This document shows, one piece after another, positions 6,093 through 8,696 of a stretch of 8,696 nucleotides of DNA. The stretch lies in NCBI GenBank assembly GCA_031263345.1, contig JAISFY010000070.1, positions 1 through 8,696 on the forward strand. The letters are read 5' to 3'. Made by a program: the position numbers and the translations under genes. Numbering within the stretch: position 1 is the first letter of the stretch; every line of letters starts with the position of its first letter. Source of the DNA: Holosporales bacterium (GTDB lineage Bacteria > Pseudomonadota > Alphaproteobacteria > RUG11792). Below the pieces are notes generated by a model that saw only the letters and a list, made by a program, of their open reading frames with translations, was not told where the DNA came from and did no database searches.

Positions 6093-8690
6093 ATGGCAAA
6101 TGGTGATGATCAAAAGAATAACAAAAGCAAAACCTGGCGAACCATATCCTTAAAGTCAGCCATTGATATCACTCCCAAGAAAGGATCGTCAGGGAATAGG
6201 GTTGTAGAAGTCGAAATAAAAAGAAAAAGATCTGGGCTAATTATAGATGCGGAAAACCTAGGTAAATCTGATGGCTCTATTCACGGGATTGATTTTAGTA
6301 ATTCTTCATCATCTCATGGAAACTTGACAGATCGAGAATTTAAGGCCAGGGTAAAGGCTCTTCAGGAGGCCATGAAGGATGATGAGGTACCTGAAGATCC
6401 GATACGGGAATTGCCCCAGCAATCAGAAATAGATAGTCCAGAAATCAAAAAAAAGGAATCAGCGCAAGTTAAAGAGATAGAAAAACATGAGGAAGATAAA
6501 CAACCTAACAAAGAAAAGCATCCTGACGTTCTGAAATCGAAGCAGCAAACCAAAGAGAAGCTCGTAGCGAATTCGGATCCAGTAGTCTTTAGGTATAGCA
6601 AGAATCAGCCACGTAATTCTTCTTTTTCTAAACCTACCTCATTAGGAGCTGGCCAAGACGTTTCACGAGAAAAATGGCAGCCGAATTCGGCTAACAATAA
6701 AGTAAAATCCAGGAACGGAACTGATAACGATACCTCAAATGAGAGAGCTAAGATTTCGGTAAAGACTAACCATGGTAATAAGAAAGATACCGGAGGACGA
6801 CGGATATCAAGGACAATTTTGGACCGCGCCCTGAATACCGATACTGATGGGCGTCCGAGATCAATGGCCGCCTTAAAACGCTCCAGAATGAAGCAGAATA
6901 ATACTGGACAGAACAGCGATGCAACGAGGGTGATTCGCGAAGTTAGCATTCCCGATAGTATTTCGATCGGAGAACTATCAAATCGAATGGCCGTTAGGGC
7001 ATCCGAGGTTATCAAGTACCTAATGTCAATCGGAACGGCAACCACGGTCAATCAAAAAATTGACGGAGACACCGCCGAGGTAATTTGCGAAGAATTTGGT
7101 CATATACCGAAAAGAATTTCTGAATCTGATATTGAAAATGAGCTTTTAAATATTGTTGACGATCCGGCATCGATGGAGAGCAGACCACCAATTATCGCCA
7201 TCATGGGACACGTCGATCACGGGAAAACGACGCTCCTAGATACCCTCAGAAAGACAAGTTGCGCACGAAAAGAAGCTGGTGGCATTACTCAGGGAGTAGC
7301 AGCTTATCAGATTATATCAAAAAGCGGCAAGAAAATAACGTGCATTGATACTCCAGGACACGCTGCATTTTCTGGAATGCGATCGAGGGGAGCTATCCTG
7401 ACCGATATCATCGTTCTGGTCGTTGCGGCCGACGACGGAGTTAAGGATCAGACGATCGAGGTTATTCACCAGGCCAAATCTGGGAATGTTCCTCTCGTAA
7501 TCGCTATAAATAAGATTGATAAGCCGAACATTAATATCGAAAAGTTAAAATCTGAGTTGTTATCTCATGATGTTGTGCTAGAGGATTTTGGTGGCGACGT
7601 TTTGAGTGTTGAGATTTCAGCCCTTCATAACAAAAATTTAGATGGATTAGTGGATGTTATCCTATTGCAATCGGAGATAATGGAACTGAAGGCCAACAAA
7701 GATAGGAGGGCCATGGGAACCGTCCTCGAATCGAGGGTAGATAAAGGGCGTGGGATTATCGCATCCGTAGTAATTCAACAAGGTACATTATCGAACGGTG
7801 ATATTTTTGTAGCTGGAGAAGCCTTCGGGAAGGTTAGAACTATTTACGATGATAACGGTAAGCGTATCGAATCGGCCTACCCGTCCGACCCAATTGAAAT
7901 TGTTGGATTCAACTCGACTTCAGAGCCTGGAGACATTTTAGCAGTTTTGAGTAGCGAACAGAAGGCTAGAGAGATTGCCGAATATAGGCAGAGAGTTACA
8001 TCTGGATCCGCTGCTAGAAAAACGGCTGTTAAATCGATTGATCAAATGATAAATGAGGAGGGAAGTGGCATCTCTAATTTAAATCTTTTCATCAAGACTG
8101 ATGTTTTTGGGGCGCTCGAAGCCATCGTAACTTCCATCGATGCCGTTCAGCATCCGGAAATAAGAATTCATGTAGTTGATAAAGGAGTCGGTATTATTAG
8201 TGAAAGTGATATCGATTTTGCTAAGAATACCGGAGCCATCATCATTGGATTTAATACCAACTCAACCGCTGCAGCAAAGAATTTAGCAAAATTATACGGA
8301 GTCAAAATTTTGCATCATAACGTTATTTATCGTATAACAGAAGATCTGAAAGGAATTATGGCATTAATGTTATCTCCCGTCGCTGAAGAACATTATATCG
8401 GCACGGCAGACGTTAGAAAGATATTTTCAATCAGTCGGATCGGGACGATCGCCGGCTGTTGTGTCATTGATGGAATCGTTAAACGCAGTGATTCTAAGAT
8501 AAAGGTAATGCGAGATGGTAAATGCACTTTTGAAGGTAAAATTAAGTCTATGAAGCATGAAAAAGATGAAATAAAAGAATCGAAACAATCTCACGAATGT
8601 GGAATTCTGGCAGATGGATTCAACGATTTTTTGGAAGGTGATCAAATCGAGTGCTACGAAATAGTTTTAAAAGCACGGTCTGTGGATTAG
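6093..8690 (+). CDS. infB: Translation initiation factor IF-2
   Basis: IF2 is the GTPase that recruits formyl-methionyl initiator tRNA to the 30S subunit and promotes subunit joining. The product is complete at 865 residues. The N-terminus (RTISLKSAIDITPKK, then VVEVEIKRKRSG) resembles the alphaproteobacterial IF2 start. A long, charged, low-complexity linker rich in Lys, Glu, Asn and Ser fills about 75-280. The IF2_N domain begins near 283 (EVSIPDSISIGELSNRM). The GTPase domain has every motif: GHVDHGKT at 372-379, GITQ at 397-400, DTPGH at 419-423, NKID at 473-476 and SAL at 509-511. The remainder comprises domain II, domain III and the tRNA-binding C2 domain (SRIGTIAGCCVIDGIVKR, ECGI, and a final GDQIECYEI). 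It is third in the operon; rbfA, a usual next gene, would lie beyond the right edge. Confidence 0.97.
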   Translation: MANGDDQKNNKSKTWRTISLKSAIDITPKKGSSGNRVVEVEIKRKRSGLIIDAENLGKSDGSIHGIDFSNSSSSHGNLTDREFKARVKALQEAMKDDEVPEDPIRELPQQSEIDSPEIKKKESAQVKEIEKHEEDKQPNKEKHPDVLKSKQQTKEKLVANSDPVVFRYSKNQPRNSSFSKPTSLGAGQDVSREKWQPNSANNKVKSRNGTDNDTSNERAKISVKTNHGNKKDTGGRRISRTILDRALNTDTDGRPRSMAALKRSRMKQNNTGQNSDATRVIREVSIPDSISIGELSNRMAVRASEVIKYLMSIGTATTVNQKIDGDTAEVICEEFGHIPKRISESDIENELLNIVDDPASMESRPPIIAIMGHVDHGKTTLLDTLRKTSCARKEAGGITQGVAAYQIISKSGKKITCIDTPGHAAFSGMRSRGAILTDIIVLVVAADDGVKDQTIEVIHQAKSGNVPLVIAINKIDKPNINIEKLKSELLSHDVVLEDFGGDVLSVEISALHNKNLDGLVDVILLQSEIMELKANKDRRAMGTVLESRVDKGRGIIASVVIQQGTLSNGDIFVAGEAFGKVRTIYDDNGKRIESAYPSDPIEIVGFNSTSEPGDILAVLSSEQKAREIAEYRQRVTSGSAARKTAVKSIDQMINEEGSGISNLNLFIKTDVFGALEAIVTSIDAVQHPEIRIHVVDKGVGIISESDIDFAKNTGAIIIGFNTNSTAAAKNLAKLYGVKILHHNVIYRITEDLKGIMALMLSPVAEEHYIGTADVRKIFSISRIGTIAGCCVIDGIVKRSDSKIKVMRDGKCTFEGKIKSMKHEKDEIKESKQSHECGILADGFNDFLEGDQIECYEIVLKARSVD

Positions 8691-8696
8691 CGCTAT

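Noticed and set aside
6605..7051. Minus-strand open frame of 148 codons inside infB
   Set aside because: It is contained in the charged linker and IF2_N region of infB, with no recognisable motif and no ribosome site noted.
1..8696. CRISPR array, toxin-antitoxin pair, prophage or defence island
   Set aside because: No regularly spaced repeats, no small paired genes and no phage or nuclease motifs; the four complete genes and the IS remnant account for nearly all of the window.

Overview
The window looks like a piece of an alphaproteobacterial chromosome, most plausibly an obligate or host-associated lineage of the Rickettsiales type. The evidence is the IF2 and NusA sequences (alphaproteobacterial-style IF2 N-terminus, NusA with two C-terminal helix-hairpin-helix units), the moderately low G+C, the rimP-nusA-infB order with no ylxR between nusA and infB, and a large lineage-specific autotransporter next to an insertion-sequence remnant. 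The order-level placement is inference; Holosporales or another endosymbiotic alphaproteobacterium would also fit.

Layout. Positions 1-237 hold the end of an IS481-like transposase reading frame that runs in from the left edge. It appears to be a deletion derivative: sequence resembling the N-terminal helix-turn-helix region runs straight into the C-terminal 'RPHSGKYC' region, so the DDE catalytic core is missing. Positions 238-504 are non-coding. They contain small hairpins and a possible IS end next to the remnant, then an AT-rich leader with a spaced direct repeat and a candidate promoter. Positions 505-3870 encode a 1121-residue type V autotransporter: signal peptide, long beta-rich passenger, and C-terminal outer-membrane barrel ending in Phe. 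Positions 3871-4034 are non-coding, with a weak AT-rich hairpin and a candidate promoter.

From 4035 to 8690 lies a compact translation/transcription operon, rimP-nusA-infB. rimP and nusA overlap by 38 nt, and nusA and infB are 35 nt apart. RimP matures the 30S subunit, NusA controls RNA polymerase pausing, termination and antitermination, and IF2 loads initiator tRNA. This is a widely conserved housekeeping cluster. infB is complete and stops 6 bases before the right edge.

The operon is ordinary. The unusual material is on the left: the internally deleted transposase, the repeats ahead of the autotransporter, and the autotransporter itself, whose passenger I cannot assign to any known functional class and which is unusually rich in cysteine. 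I found no tRNA, rRNA, CRISPR array, toxin-antitoxin pair or defence system. All large opposite-strand frames lie inside these genes and look like shadows.
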